A stretch of DNA of 64,000 nucleotides from Mangrovicoccus sp049603835 (GCA_049603835.1 JBMYSZ010000006.1:62001-126000), one strand, 5' to 3'. Positions 52,960-62,038 are shown, numbered from the stretch's first letter. Numbers and translations: made by a program. Notes: generated by a model not told the origin, from the sequence alone.

Positions 52960-53340
52960 TCAGCCACAGCTTTGGCGAAAAGGCATTTTGGGGCGCGGCT
53001 GGAACGAGATCTGCGCCTGATCGGCGAAACCTGCCGGCGCCAGGCGGATATCTGCAGTGATGGGCGCGTAGTATTCTGCGATGGCGGCGGTCCGGCGGCA
53101 GAAATATATGGCGACATCCACGCGCTGTTTATCAATCACTTCGATTGTCTTCCCAGTCATCAGCCAATTTGCGCCAGAGATTTGCGCGCCTTCCCGCAAG
53201 GTGACCGCCAGATCAAACGGCGTCTGCTGCGAAACTTCACCGGGCTGGAATTCTACAACGCAACGAAGCACCATATTATCCAAGGTTTTTTGCGATGCCT
53301 CGTCCACTGGCTCAAAGCTGGTGTGATGGATCTTCGCCAT
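52960..53340 (-). CDS. Hypothetical protein, possible PilZ-like or unknown
   Basis: A 126-residue frame on the minus strand: MAKIHHTSFEPVDEASQKTLDNMVLR and onward to FRQSCG. It has no signal or membrane helix. Composition is balanced, whereas the overlapping plus-strand frame (52972-53445) is Arg/His-rich like a shadow; on that basis the minus strand is preferred. The ribosome site is weak, and I do not recognise the family. If real it is a monocistronic gene convergent with glcG. Confidence 0.5.
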   Translation of the reverse strand: MAKIHHTSFEPVDEASQKTLDNMVLRCVVEFQPGEVSQQTPFDLAVTLREGAQISGANWLMTGKTIEVIDKQRVDVAIYFCRRTAAIAEYYAPITADIRLAPAGFADQAQISFQPRPKMPFRQSCG

Positions 53341-53600
53341 ATTAATATGTCTCGGTCTATAAAAACGCGGCTGAAGAAACCGCTGCATAGAGAGTCTATA
53401 AAAATAACGGCTTTCTTCGAAGGCCCTAGGGTCAACCTACCGTGAACCTGGCGTGAAAAATGCGGGAATGATTAATTCCTGTTATTTAATATGTCCTATG
53501 TGATCAAATTCACGCGGAAATGAGCGGCTCCCGCCGGGAAAGTCTCGACGCCTAGGGGGAAGGGCGCTATTGCTCTGCGTTGTATCTTTTGGAGAGCCTC

Positions 53601-54374
53601 ATGCCCCGTCCAGTCGTTGGGGTGATCGGAAACCCGCACCTCATTAATGATCAATATCCCACCCATTCCGGGGGGACGATGAATTCGACCGCTTTGGCCG
53701 AAGTGTCCAAAGCCATGCCGATTATCATCCCGGCTGACCCTGCTTTTGTGTCGGTCGATGAGTTAATGGATCTATGCGACGGATTTTTGTTCACCGGCGG
53801 TCGTCCTAATGTGCATCCGACCCATTACGGCGAAGAGCCGACCGAGGCGCATGGGGATTTCGACGAAAACCGCGATGCGATTACCCTGCCGCTTATTCGC
53901 GCCTGCGTGGAGCGCGGCCAGCCGATTTTAGGCCTGTGTCGTGGGTTTCAGGAAATCAATGTCGCTTTTGGCGGCTCGCTTTATCCTGAGATCCGGGAAT
54001 TGCCGGGGCGGATGAATCACCGCATGCCGCCAGATGGCACCCTCGAAGAGAAATTCGAGCTACGCCATCATGTGCGCTTTGCCACTGGCGGGGTGTTTCA
54101 CCAGCTTATGGGCGCGGAAAAGGTACTGACCAATACATTGCACGGCCAAGGGATCAAAGAACCGGCAGAGCGGGTGGTGATTGATGGCTGGGCCGAAGAT
54201 GAGACGCCCGAAGCAATCTATGTGAAAGATGCGCCCGGCTTTGCCCTGGGGGTTCAGTGGCATCCTGAGTGGAATGCGCAGAAAGACCCGGTGTCGTTCA
54301 AGCTCTTTTCCGCTTTCGGCTCTGCGGTGGCAGCCTTTGCGGATAAAGGCCAATTCACCGCAAAAAGCGCCTGA
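53601..54374 (+). CDS. Class I glutamine amidotransferase-like hydrolase (C26, PuuD-like)
   Basis: A 257-residue cytoplasmic hydrolase of peptidase family C26, as in gamma-glutamyl-GABA hydrolase PuuD. The nucleophile is Cys in ILGLCRGFQEINVAFGGSLYPEI (near residue 114) and the catalytic His-Glu are in QWHPEW near residue 224. FTGGRPNVHPTHYGEEP is typical of PuuD-like enzymes. The ATG at 53601 has GGAGAG upstream. No putrescine genes are adjacent, so the glutamyl substrate is unknown. Confidence 0.9.
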   Translation: MPRPVVGVIGNPHLINDQYPTHSGGTMNSTALAEVSKAMPIIIPADPAFVSVDELMDLCDGFLFTGGRPNVHPTHYGEEPTEAHGDFDENRDAITLPLIRACVERGQPILGLCRGFQEINVAFGGSLYPEIRELPGRMNHRMPPDGTLEEKFELRHHVRFATGGVFHQLMGAEKVLTNTLHGQGIKEPAERVVIDGWAEDETPEAIYVKDAPGFALGVQWHPEWNAQKDPVSFKLFSAFGSAVAAFADKGQFTAKSA

Positions 54375-54389
54375 TCGGGGCGGCGGTCG

Positions 54390-54863
54390 ATGTTGGGTCT
54401 CCCGCCGATGCCTGCCTGGCGCTATGTGGATATTCCCCCGACATGGTTGGCGACTTTCCTATTGGCTGTCTGGGGAATTGACAGGGTTAGCCCTAACACA
54501 TTGCCGACAAATCCAGCGATACCCGTCTTAGGTGCAATAATTGCGCTGATTGGCCTGGGACTGATTAGCGCAGCTGTGATAGAAATGCGGCGCTATCGCA
54601 CGACCATAATTCCCCATCAAATGCCCCATAACTTAGTGCAAACTGGGGTTTTTCGCCTCTCGCGTAATCCAATTTACCTAGGGGACGCCTGTCTTTTGCT
54701 GGCGGCGATTTTGCTTTTTCAGGCCTATTTGGCCCTGTTTTTGTTACCGATTTTCATCTTGATCATTGATCGTCGTTTTGTGTATACAGAAGAATTCCGG
54801 ATTCAGCGCGAATTCGGCGAAAAATACGAAGCTTATAAGCGTCTCACCCGTCGTTGGCTGTAA
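54390..54863 (+). CDS. ICMT/PEMT-like membrane methyltransferase
   Basis: A 157-residue membrane protein with helices near 20-35 (WLATFLLAVWGIDRV), 43-65 (AIPVLGAIIALIGLGLISAA) and 100-125 (ACLLLAAILLFQAYLALFLLPIFILII). Between them FRLSRNPIYLGD is the SAM-binding motif of isoprenylcysteine carboxyl methyltransferase-like proteins, and the C-terminus EEFRIQREFGEKYEAYKRLTRRW is also typical. Bacterial members methylate unknown small molecules or lipids. It is 15 bases after the C26 hydrolase gene, possibly in the same unit. Confidence 0.87.
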   Translation: MLGLPPMPAWRYVDIPPTWLATFLLAVWGIDRVSPNTLPTNPAIPVLGAIIALIGLGLISAAVIEMRRYRTTIIPHQMPHNLVQTGVFRLSRNPIYLGDACLLLAAILLFQAYLALFLLPIFILIIDRRFVYTEEFRIQREFGEKYEAYKRLTRRWL

Positions 54864-54980
54864 GTTCGGCTATATTAGCTGAACGTAGCCTTGTGAGCCT
54901 TGCCCCGCAAATGCTACTCGACCAATCATCAATGGGCGGTTTCCGCCCACCGGGAAAACTGTGTTTGGGAGGTCAGGCCA

Positions 54981-56555
54981 TTGAAGCTTGGATCGCCGTT
55001 AGAGGTCTTTGAAGGGGAGCGCAGGGTTGCACTGACACCTGCCTCTGCAGGCCAGCTGCAAAAGCTGGGATATGAGTGTGTCGTGCAAAGCGGCGCCGGT
55101 TTGGAAGCCGGGTTCACCGATGAAGCTTATAAAGAGGCTGGCGTCGAAGTTGTGGCTGATGCGGCAGCTCTTTTCGCGGCCTCAGATATTGTTGCTAAGG
55201 TTCGTCCGCCCAGCGATGACGAAATTGGCCTGCTGCGTGAAGGGCAGACGCTGATCTCCTTCTTCTACCCGGCGCAAAACGAGGAGCTGCTGGAAAAAGC
55301 GAAAGCCTCCGGGGCGAATGTCATCGCCATGGATATGGTGCCGCGTATCTCGCGCGCTCAGAAGATGGATGCTTTGTCCTCCATGGCCAATATAGCGGGC
55401 TATCGCGCGGTTATTGAGGCCGGGAACAATTTTGGTCGTTTCTTCACCGGTCAGGTGACTGCGGCGGGTAAAGTGCCTCCGGCGAAAGTGCTTGTCGTGG
55501 GTGCGGGTGTTGCGGGTCTGGCCGCGATCGGCACCTCCACCTCGCTGGGCGCGATCACCTTGGCTTTCGATGTTCGCCCGGAAGTGGCAGAGCAGATCGA
55601 ATCCATGGGCGCCGAATTCGTCTTCTTGGAATTCGAAGAAGAGCAGACCGATGGTGCCGCGACTGGCGGCTATGCGGCTCCGTCTTCGCCGGAATTCCGC
55701 GACGCGCAGCTGGCCAAGTTCCGCGAGCTGGCCCCAGAAGTCGATATCGTCATCACCACCGCTTTGATCCCGGGTCGCCCGGCGCCGAAGCTGTGGACCG
55801 AAGACATGGTCAAATTGCAAAAGCCGGGCTCGGTCATCATTGACCTCGCGGCGGAGCGCGGCGGCAACTGTGATCTGACCGTAGCGGATGAGCGGGTTGT
55901 TTCCGATAACGGCGTGATCATCGTCGGCTATACGGATTTCCCGAGCCGCATGGCGCAGCAGTCTTCGACGCTTTATGCCACCAATATTCGCCATATGATG
56001 ACTGACCTGACGCCGGAGAAAGACGGCAAGGTCAATCACAATATGGAAGATGACGTGATCCGCGGCGCGACCGTGACCCATGAGGGCGCGATCACCTTCC
56101 CGCCGCCGCCGCCGAAAGTAGCCGCGATTGCCGCGCAGAAACCGAAGGAGAAGCCGAAAGAGCTGACACCGGAAGAGAAGCGCGCCGAAGAAATGGCCGC
56201 CTTCAAAGCGCAGACCAAAAACCAGGTGACTTTGCTGGGTGTTATGGCGGCGCTGATCTTGCTGGTGGGCTTGGTGGCGCCTGCGACCTTCATGCAGCAC
56301 TTTATCGTGTTTGTTCTGTCGGTCTTTGTGGGCTTCCAGGTGATTTGGAATGTGGCGCATTCGCTGCATACGCCGCTGATGGCTGTGACCAATGCGATTA
56401 GCTCGATCATCATTTTGGGCGCGCTGATGCAGATCGGGTCGTCCAGCGCAATCGTGATCATTCTCGCGGCTCTGTCGGTCTTTATGGCTGGGATCAACAT
56501 CTTTGGCGGGTTCTTGGTGACCCGGCGCATGTTGGCCATGTTCCAGAAATCGTAA
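54981..56555 (+). CDS. pntA: NAD(P) transhydrogenase subunit alpha
   Basis: A 524-residue proton-translocating transhydrogenase subunit. Residues about 1-380 form the NAD-binding domain I (VFEGERRVALTPASAGQL; Rossmann GAGVAGLAAIGTSTSLGA). A Pro/Lys/Glu-rich linker follows, then four helices at about 415-520 (NQVTLLGVMAALILLVGLV and others). The start is a TTG at 54981 with GGGAGG eight bases before it; the frame upstream to 54900 has no conserved sequence. The full-length alpha form with helices, not the split alpha1/alpha2, is present. It works with PntB to make NADPH using proton-motive force. Confidence 0.95.
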   Translation: MKLGSPLEVFEGERRVALTPASAGQLQKLGYECVVQSGAGLEAGFTDEAYKEAGVEVVADAAALFAASDIVAKVRPPSDDEIGLLREGQTLISFFYPAQNEELLEKAKASGANVIAMDMVPRISRAQKMDALSSMANIAGYRAVIEAGNNFGRFFTGQVTAAGKVPPAKVLVVGAGVAGLAAIGTSTSLGAITLAFDVRPEVAEQIESMGAEFVFLEFEEEQTDGAATGGYAAPSSPEFRDAQLAKFRELAPEVDIVITTALIPGRPAPKLWTEDMVKLQKPGSVIIDLAAERGGNCDLTVADERVVSDNGVIIVGYTDFPSRMAQQSSTLYATNIRHMMTDLTPEKDGKVNHNMEDDVIRGATVTHEGAITFPPPPPKVAAIAAQKPKEKPKELTPEEKRAEEMAAFKAQTKNQVTLLGVMAALILLVGLVAPATFMQHFIVFVLSVFVGFQVIWNVAHSLHTPLMAVTNAISSIIILGALMQIGSSSAIVIILAALSVFMAGINIFGGFLVTRRMLAMFQKS

Positions 56556-56570
56556 TCAGGGGTAGGGACT

Positions 56571-58004
56571 ATGGAATTCGGATTTACGACGGCGGCCTAT
56601 GTGGTCGCGGCTGTCCTATTCATCCTGTCTCTGGGCGGTTTGTCCGGGCAGGAAAGTGCGAAACGCGCCGTCTGGTATGGCATTGTCGGTATGGGCCTTG
56701 CGGTTCTGGCGACGCTGATCGGGCCGGGCTTTGGTCTGTGGTGGCTGTCCCTTCTGCTGATCGCGGCAGGCGGGCTGATCGGTACCGTGGTGGCCAAACG
56801 CGTGCAGATGACCGAAATGCCTCAGCTGGTGGCGGCGATGCACTCGCTTGTCGGTCTGGCGGCGGTCTTCGTGGGCTTCAACGCGCATTTCACCATGCAG
56901 ATGGTGGCTGGCGATCACGGCGCAGGCGCGGAGGTGCAGGGCATCTTTGCCGAGCTTGTGGCGCATAAATCACCGGTTGAGCTGGGCATTTTGAAGGTCG
57001 AGCTATTCTTGGGCGTCTTCATCGGGGCGGTGACCTTCACCGGCTCTGTGATCGCTTTCGGTAAGCTGGCCGGCAAAGTGACCTCTGCGGCGACCAAATT
57101 GCCGGGCGGCCATATCCTGAATGCGGGGGCTGCGATTATCTCGCTGCTGTGCCTCTTCTGGTATATGGGCACTGGTGGCATCCTGCCTTTGCTGATCATG
57201 ACCGTTGCGGCTCTGTTCATCGGCTATCACCTGATCATGGGTATCGGCGGCGCGGATATGCCGGTGGTTGTCTCTATGCTTAACAGCTATTCCGGCTGGG
57301 CTGCTGCTGCGATTGGTTTCTCGCTGTCCAACGACCTCTTGATCGTTGTGGGCGCGCTGGTGGGCTCTTCGGGGGCGATCCTGTCTTACATCATGTGTAA
57401 GGCGATGAACCGTTCCTTCGTCTCGGTGATCCTTGGGGGCTTTGGTGGCCCAGCAGGAGAGCAGATGGCTGTTGAGGGCGAGCAGATCGCCATTGACGCG
57501 GATGGTGTGGCAACTGCGCTGGAGGATGCGGATAGCGTGGTGATCGTGCCGGGCTATGGTATGGCGGTGGCGCAAGCTCAGTCCAATGTGGCCGAGCTGA
57601 CCCGGCGTTTGCGGGCTAAGGGCAAAGAAGTGCGCTTTGCGATCCACCCAGTGGCGGGGCGTTTGCCGGGGCATATGAATGTGCTCTTGGCGGAAGCCAA
57701 AGTGCCTTATGACATCGTGCTTGAGATGGAAGAGATCAATGACGACTTCCCGGAAACGGATGTGGTCATCGTGATCGGCTCTAACGACATCGTAAATCCA
57801 GCGGCGCAAGAAGATCCGAACTCTCCGATTGCCGGTATGCCGGTTCTGGAAGTTTGGAAAGCCAAGCAGGTCTTTGTGTCTAAGCGTGGTCAGGGGACTG
57901 GCTATTCGGGCATCGAAAACCCGCTGTTCTTTAAGGACAATACCCGGATGTTCTATGGTGACGCGAAAGCCTCGCTTGATACATTGCTTGGGCTGGTGAA
58001 GTAA
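56571..58004 (+). CDS. pntB: NAD(P) transhydrogenase subunit beta
   Basis: A 477-residue inner-membrane subunit with eight or nine helices over residues 1-270 and a C-terminal NADP-binding domain III. Domain III is marked by VVIVPGYGMAVAQAQ, with GYGMA as the dinucleotide loop, and RFAIHPVAGRLPGHMNVLLAEA. KRGQGTGYSGIENPLF near the C-terminus is the other family signature. It is 15 bases after pntA. Normal length, intact. Confidence 0.97.
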   Translation: MEFGFTTAAYVVAAVLFILSLGGLSGQESAKRAVWYGIVGMGLAVLATLIGPGFGLWWLSLLLIAAGGLIGTVVAKRVQMTEMPQLVAAMHSLVGLAAVFVGFNAHFTMQMVAGDHGAGAEVQGIFAELVAHKSPVELGILKVELFLGVFIGAVTFTGSVIAFGKLAGKVTSAATKLPGGHILNAGAAIISLLCLFWYMGTGGILPLLIMTVAALFIGYHLIMGIGGADMPVVVSMLNSYSGWAAAAIGFSLSNDLLIVVGALVGSSGAILSYIMCKAMNRSFVSVILGGFGGPAGEQMAVEGEQIAIDADGVATALEDADSVVIVPGYGMAVAQAQSNVAELTRRLRAKGKEVRFAIHPVAGRLPGHMNVLLAEAKVPYDIVLEMEEINDDFPETDVVIVIGSNDIVNPAAQEDPNSPIAGMPVLEVWKAKQVFVSKRGQGTGYSGIENPLFFKDNTRMFYGDAKASLDTLLGLVK

Positions 58005-58029
58005 GCTTCGCGCTGAAATCTGATCTAAG

Positions 58030-58056
58030 AGCCGTTCCTTCGGGGGCGGCTTTTTC
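58030..58056 (+). terminator. Terminator of pntAB
   Basis: AGCCGTTCC pairs with GGGGCGGCT (two G-T pairs) around a TTCG loop, followed by TTTTTCTTTT. Starts 26 bases after the pntB stop. Confidence 0.88.
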
Positions 58057-58066
58057 TTTTGGGCTT

Positions 58067-58139
58067 GGAGTAGGATGGGCATTTTGCCCATCGCCCAGAT
58101 GGCCGGGCCGGATGATGGGCAAATTGCCCATCCTACTCC
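58067..58139. repeat. 73-bp double-hairpin palindrome
   Basis: Two 26-base arms (58067-58092 and 58114-58139) are inverted copies with one mismatch. Each arm is itself a hairpin, GATGGGCA...TGCCCATC. The GTAGGATGGGC core resembles a REP-type repeat found in many proteobacteria. It sits after the pntAB terminator. Confidence 0.75.
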
Positions 58140-58140
58140 T

Positions 58141-58201
58141 GACAGAACTGCCTATTTTATAGGCTCTGACCTTGGTCCTGGCCCCAAGACTCGGTTCTGT
58201 C
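58141..58201. ncRNA. Candidate structured RNA or three-way junction
   Basis: Closing helix GACAGAAC / GTTCTGTC (58141-58148 with 58194-58201). Inside it lies GCCTAT-TTT-ATAGGC, and also CTTGG with CCAAG. This gives three helices around one junction. It lies 73 bases upstream of the ABC ATPase start. It could be a leader RNA or part of a repeat next to the palindrome. No known family recognised. Confidence 0.4.
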
Positions 58202-58274
58202 CCGTTGTTCCCGCCCGGCAGCGATGATAAGCCCAAGCCTGACTAAACTTCTCTCCTTAAGGAGCGCGCTGCCC

Positions 58275-59411
58275 GTGCCTCAACAAATCCCTCGGCTAGA
58301 GGCTCGTCATCTGTCCCGCAGTTTCGCCAATCGAGAAGTGGTGCGCGATGTTTCTCTTTCCGTCGAAGAAGGGGAGATCGTCTGCCTGCTCGGCCCATCA
58401 GGATGTGGGAAATCCACGACTTTAAGGATGATTGCTGGGGTCGATCATCCCGATCAAGGCGAAATCTTGATGGACGGCGATCCGCTTTTCGCGCCAGGCC
58501 TAGCCATTCCGCCAGAACAGCGCTCTATCGGGCTGATGTTCCAAGATTTTGCGCTCTTCCCGCATATGTCCGTGGCGGATAATGTCGCTTTTGGCCTGAC
58601 CGGCAAACGCAAAGTCAAAGCGGAACGCGCCATGATGCTGCTAGAGCGGGTCGATATGGCCCGTCATGCGAAATCCTTTCCCCATGAGCTATCGGGCGGG
58701 GAGCAGCAGCGGGTGGCTTTGGCCCGCGCCTTAGCGCCTCAGCCGCGGGTCATGTTGATGGATGAACCCTTTTCTGGCCTTGACCAACGGCTGCGCGACG
58801 GGATCCGCGATGACACGCTAGATCTGCTGCGCGAAGAGGGCACTGCGGTGATGATGGTCACCCATGAGCCAGAAGAGGCGATGCGCATGGCCGACCGTAT
58901 CGTGCTGATGCGCGACGGGCTGGTGGTGCAATCGGGCGCACCCTATAATCTGTATAATGCGCCGGTGGACAAAGCGGCGGCGGCGTTTTTCTCTGATATC
59001 AATGTGATCACAGCCACTGTCTGCGGCGCGACTTGCGAAACGCCCTTTGGCACTTTCTTTGCCCCAGGTGTCAGCAATGGCACTGAGGTGGAAATCGTGA
59101 TCCGGCCGCAGCACCTAAAAATCGACTTTGACCGCAATGGCCGTGGCCCGGAACCCACCCCGGAAAATGGCGCGCCAGCCCGTGGCACTGTGCGTCGGGC
59201 CCGCTATCTGGGCCGCGAAAGCCTGGTGGAATTCGAGATGGATTATGACCGCTCCAAAATCCAGGCCGTTGTGCCGGGGGTCTTCTTGCCCGATGCGGGC
59301 ACGCCGCTTTGGCTGATGATGCGCCGGGATCGCTGCCATGTGTTCCCGAAAAAGGACTTTCCGATCGTCAGCGTGAAAAAAGCCGCGCGACTGCGGGGCA
59401 GCAGCGCTTAG
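58275..59411 (+). CDS. ABC transporter ATPase (FbpC/PotA type), orphan
   Basis: A 378-residue importer ATPase. Walker A GPSGCGKST, signature LSGGEQQRVALARAL, Walker B VMLMDEPFSGLD and switch THEPEEA are present, followed by a C-terminal regulatory OB domain as in the iron(III), thiamine or spermidine importers. No binding protein or permease gene is nearby, so it may serve a system elsewhere. A GTG at 58275 with AAGGAG ten bases upstream is the preferred start; an ATG at 58224 would add 17 residues but lacks a ribosome site. Substrate not assignable. Confidence 0.85.
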   Translation: MPQQIPRLEARHLSRSFANREVVRDVSLSVEEGEIVCLLGPSGCGKSTTLRMIAGVDHPDQGEILMDGDPLFAPGLAIPPEQRSIGLMFQDFALFPHMSVADNVAFGLTGKRKVKAERAMMLLERVDMARHAKSFPHELSGGEQQRVALARALAPQPRVMLMDEPFSGLDQRLRDGIRDDTLDLLREEGTAVMMVTHEPEEAMRMADRIVLMRDGLVVQSGAPYNLYNAPVDKAAAAFFSDINVITATVCGATCETPFGTFFAPGVSNGTEVEIVIRPQHLKIDFDRNGRGPEPTPENGAPARGTVRRARYLGRESLVEFEMDYDRSKIQAVVPGVFLPDAGTPLWLMMRRDRCHVFPKKDFPIVSVKKAARLRGSSA

Positions 59412-59537
59412 CGCAGAGTTTGTGACAAGCGGAGCTAAAATCATAAACTTTGCCCCTTTGAACCTTAGGCTCTGGCCTTTACATCTAAGAGAAAGGGTGG
59501 GCATCTCTTCCATGGCCCATCTGAGAGGGAAATAAAC

Positions 59538-59759
59538 ATGCTTAATAATATCGGCCTTCCGGGGCTTTTGCTGATCGCTGTCGTGGTTCTGGTTCTGTTT
59601 GGCCGGGGCAAAATCGCGGGTCTTATGGGCGAAGTGGGCAAAGGCATCACCGCCTTCAAAAAAGGCGTCAAAGACGGTTCTGAAGAAATCGAAGATCAGG
59701 CTCAGCCGCGCGATGTGACGCCGGATCAGACCATCGACGGCTCAAAAGACAAAGTCTAA
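59538..59759 (+). CDS. tatA: Twin-arginine translocase subunit TatA
   Basis: A 73-residue protein. The N-terminal helix LPGLLLIAVVVLVLFGRGK is followed by the amphipathic segment IAGLMGEVGKGITAFKKGVKDG, with the conserved FGRGK and GEVGKGI. The C-terminal tail is acidic. It forms the Tat pore that exports folded proteins. Followed by tatB and tatC. Confidence 0.96.
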   Translation: MLNNIGLPGLLLIAVVVLVLFGRGKIAGLMGEVGKGITAFKKGVKDGSEEIEDQAQPRDVTPDQTIDGSKDKV

Positions 59760-59782
59760 TCCGAAGATAGGAAACCACGCGC

Positions 59783-60172
59783 GTGCTGGATATCGGTTGG
59801 ACCGAGTTATTGGTGATTGGCGTTGTGGCGCTGATCGTGGTGGGCCCAAAGGATCTGCCGGTGATGTTTCGCCAATTGGGGCGCTTTACCGGGCGGCTCA
59901 AGGCGATGGCGCGGGAATTTACCTCGGCTATGAATGAGGCGGCGGATCAATCGGGGATGAGCGATCTGCAAAAAGACCTGGCCGCGTTGAAGGATCCGCG
60001 CAAGCTGGGGCTTGATGCGCTCAATGACGCGGTGGATGAGGCGGATAAATGGACCCCGCCCAGCATGACGAAGCCTGACACGACGAAGCCTGCCGCGCCA
60101 AATCCAGCCAGCGAAGCAGCGCAGCCGGCAAGTCAGTCTGAACCCGCAGAGACCAAGAAGGACCAGGCATGA
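59783..60172 (+). CDS. tatB: Twin-arginine translocase subunit TatB
   Basis: A 129-residue protein from a GTG start (MLDIGWTELLVIGVVALIVVGPKDLP). DIGWTELLVIGVVALIVVGPK is the TatB helix with the conserved E and GPK, followed by an amphipathic helix (FRQLGRFTGRLKAMAREFTS) and a long Pro/Ala-rich tail. It recognises twin-arginine signals together with TatC. The stop overlaps the tatC start. Confidence 0.95.
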   Translation: MLDIGWTELLVIGVVALIVVGPKDLPVMFRQLGRFTGRLKAMAREFTSAMNEAADQSGMSDLQKDLAALKDPRKLGLDALNDAVDEADKWTPPSMTKPDTTKPAAPNPASEAAQPASQSEPAETKKDQA

Positions 60173-61047
60173 GCGCGCCGGACAAAGACGAAATCGACGA
60201 CAGCTCTGCCCCGCTGATCGAACATTTGGCCGAATTACGCACCCGGCTGATCCGCTCGGTGCTGGCCTTTTTGGTGGGGATGGTCATCTGCTTTGCCGTG
60301 GCCGAACCCCTGCTGGAATTCATCTCTGAACCGATCGCCGATGTGCTGCGCGCCCGTGGCGAGGATCCCCGGCTGATCTTTACCGCGCCGCAGGAAAAAT
60401 TCTTTGTGCTTGTGCGGATTTCGCTGATTGGGGGCTTTGCCTTGGCCTTTCCGGTCATCGCGCATCAAATGTGGCGCTTTGTGGCGCCGGGTTTGTATAA
60501 ATCCGAGAAGAATGCTTTTCTGCCCTTCGTGATCGCTTCGCCGGTTCTGTTCCTGTTGGGCGCCTCTTTTGCCCATTTCGTGGTGACCCCGCTGGCGATG
60601 AATTTCTTTATCGGCTTTTCCGATGCGATCCCGGCCCTGGCCAATCTGATCGCAGGCGAGGGCGAGTTCAGCCAAACCGCCACGGAAACCGAAGAGCTGC
60701 AAACCGTGTTTCTGGGCTCGGTCCGCGAAAGCTTGGATCTATCGCTGAAATTCATCTTTGCTTTTGGGCTCTGTTTCCAGCTGCCAGTGCTTTTGACCCT
60801 GATGGGCAAGGCGGGGCTGGTTTCGGCCAAAGGCCTGGGCGAGATGCGGAAATATGCGGTTGTGGGGATTTTGACCCTGGCCGCTCTGGTGACCCCGCCG
60901 GATGTGATCACGCAGGTGATCCTGTTTGTGGTGGTCTATGGGCTGTATGAGATCTCGATCTTCCTTGTGGGTCGCGTGGAGAAACAGCGCGAAGCAGAGC
61001 TGCGGGCCGAAGGTCTGTGGGTTGATGAAGACGAAACCGAAGCCTAA
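60169..61047 (+). CDS. tatC: Twin-arginine translocase subunit TatC
   Basis: A 292-residue membrane protein with six helices. IEHLAELRTRLIRSVLAFL at the N-terminus is the TatC signature (HLxELRxR), followed by VRISLIGGFALAFPVIAHQMWRFVAPGLYKSEKN and the LPVLLTLMGKAGLVSAKGL segment. It is the main receptor for twin-arginine signal peptides. Its start overlaps tatB. The exported protein at 3270 has an RRSFLS signal. Confidence 0.97.
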   Translation: MSAPDKDEIDDSSAPLIEHLAELRTRLIRSVLAFLVGMVICFAVAEPLLEFISEPIADVLRARGEDPRLIFTAPQEKFFVLVRISLIGGFALAFPVIAHQMWRFVAPGLYKSEKNAFLPFVIASPVLFLLGASFAHFVVTPLAMNFFIGFSDAIPALANLIAGEGEFSQTATETEELQTVFLGSVRESLDLSLKFIFAFGLCFQLPVLLTLMGKAGLVSAKGLGEMRKYAVVGILTLAALVTPPDVITQVILFVVVYGLYEISIFLVGRVEKQREAELRAEGLWVDEDETEA

Positions 61048-61050
61048 CCC

Positions 61051-61902
61051 ATGAGCAAGCCCGATAAGTTGAGTGAACTGCGCCGTATTGCGGCGGCGCT
61101 AGAGCGGATGTCACCGCCTCAGGCCGAAACCCCTGATTGGGACGCGGCAGAGGCTTTTGTCTGGCATGCGGATCCGGATCGGTTAGAGCCGGTGCCCGTG
61201 GTCAATCGGGTGGATCTAAGCCTTTTGGTCGGGGTGGAACGCTCGCGCGATACGCTTTTGGCCAATACCCAGCAATTCGCCAGCGGCCTGCCGGCCAATA
61301 ATGCGCTGCTCTGGGGCGCGCGGGGGATGGGGAAGTCTTCGCTGGTCAAAGCGGTGCATGGGGCGGTTTGTGCCAGCGGCACGGCCTGTAAACTGGTGGA
61401 GTTGCAGCGCGAGGATTTGCCAAGTTTGGGGCGGTTATTGACCCTGCTTCGGGCAAGCGCACATCGGATTATCCTGTTTTGCGATGATCTGTCCTTTTCC
61501 CATGACGATCAGGATTACAAATCTCTGAAAGCTGTGCTGGATGGCGGGGTGCAAGGTCGGCCGGAAAATGTGGTTTTCTATGCCACCTCGAACCGGCGCC
61601 ATTTGATGCCCCGAGATATGATCGAAAATGAGCGGGCCCAAGCGATCCATGGCGGCGAAGCGGTAGAAGAAAAAGTGTCGCTTTCGGACCGGTTTGGGCT
61701 TTGGCTTGGGTTCCACCCCTGTAGCCAAGATGACTATCTGGCAATGATCCGAGGCTATGCGGATGCCCATGGGGTTACTGTCAGTGACGAGGATTTGCGG
61801 GCCCAAGCCATCGAATGGGCCGCGACCCGTGGCGGCCGTTCTGGCCGGGTCGCCTGGCAATTTTTCCTGGATCTAGCCGGGCGCCATGGGGTTCGGCTGT
61901 AG
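61051..61902 (+). CDS. DUF815 AAA+ ATPase
   Basis: A 283-residue ATPase of the DUF815 family. Walker A is GARGMGKSS (near residues 90-98) and Walker B is RIILFCDDLSF; TSNRRHL acts as the sensor-1 region. An N-terminal helical stretch (LSELRRIAAALERM) precedes the fold. It starts three bases after tatC and is probably in the tat operon. Function unknown; close relatives are annotated only as ATPases. Confidence 0.88.
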   Translation: MSKPDKLSELRRIAAALERMSPPQAETPDWDAAEAFVWHADPDRLEPVPVVNRVDLSLLVGVERSRDTLLANTQQFASGLPANNALLWGARGMGKSSLVKAVHGAVCASGTACKLVELQREDLPSLGRLLTLLRASAHRIILFCDDLSFSHDDQDYKSLKAVLDGGVQGRPENVVFYATSNRRHLMPRDMIENERAQAIHGGEAVEEKVSLSDRFGLWLGFHPCSQDDYLAMIRGYADAHGVTVSDEDLRAQAIEWAATRGGRSGRVAWQFFLDLAGRHGVRL

Positions 61903-61921
61903 AGCCTCTATGTGAACTAAG

Positions 61922-61951
61922 CGGAGCGGGCAGACGCCCGCACGCTTTTTA
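61922..61951 (+). terminator. Terminator after the tat/DUF815 unit
   Basis: GCGGGC / GCCCGC stem with an AGAC loop, followed by ACGCTTTTT. Starts 20 bases after the DUF815 stop. Confidence 0.78.
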
Positions 61952-62038
61952 CAGAGATATCTGCGATTTTCTGGATTTTATGGCGGCGTCTTGTCTGGTG
62001 GCGATGTTGGCGGTTTGCTCCGGTTCACCAAGATCAAG

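Noticed and set aside
55182..56369. 395-codon minus-strand frame opposite pntA
   Set aside because: Antisense shadow, Arg/His-rich.
57003..58091. 362-codon minus-strand frame opposite pntB
   Set aside because: Antisense shadow crossing the pntAB terminator.
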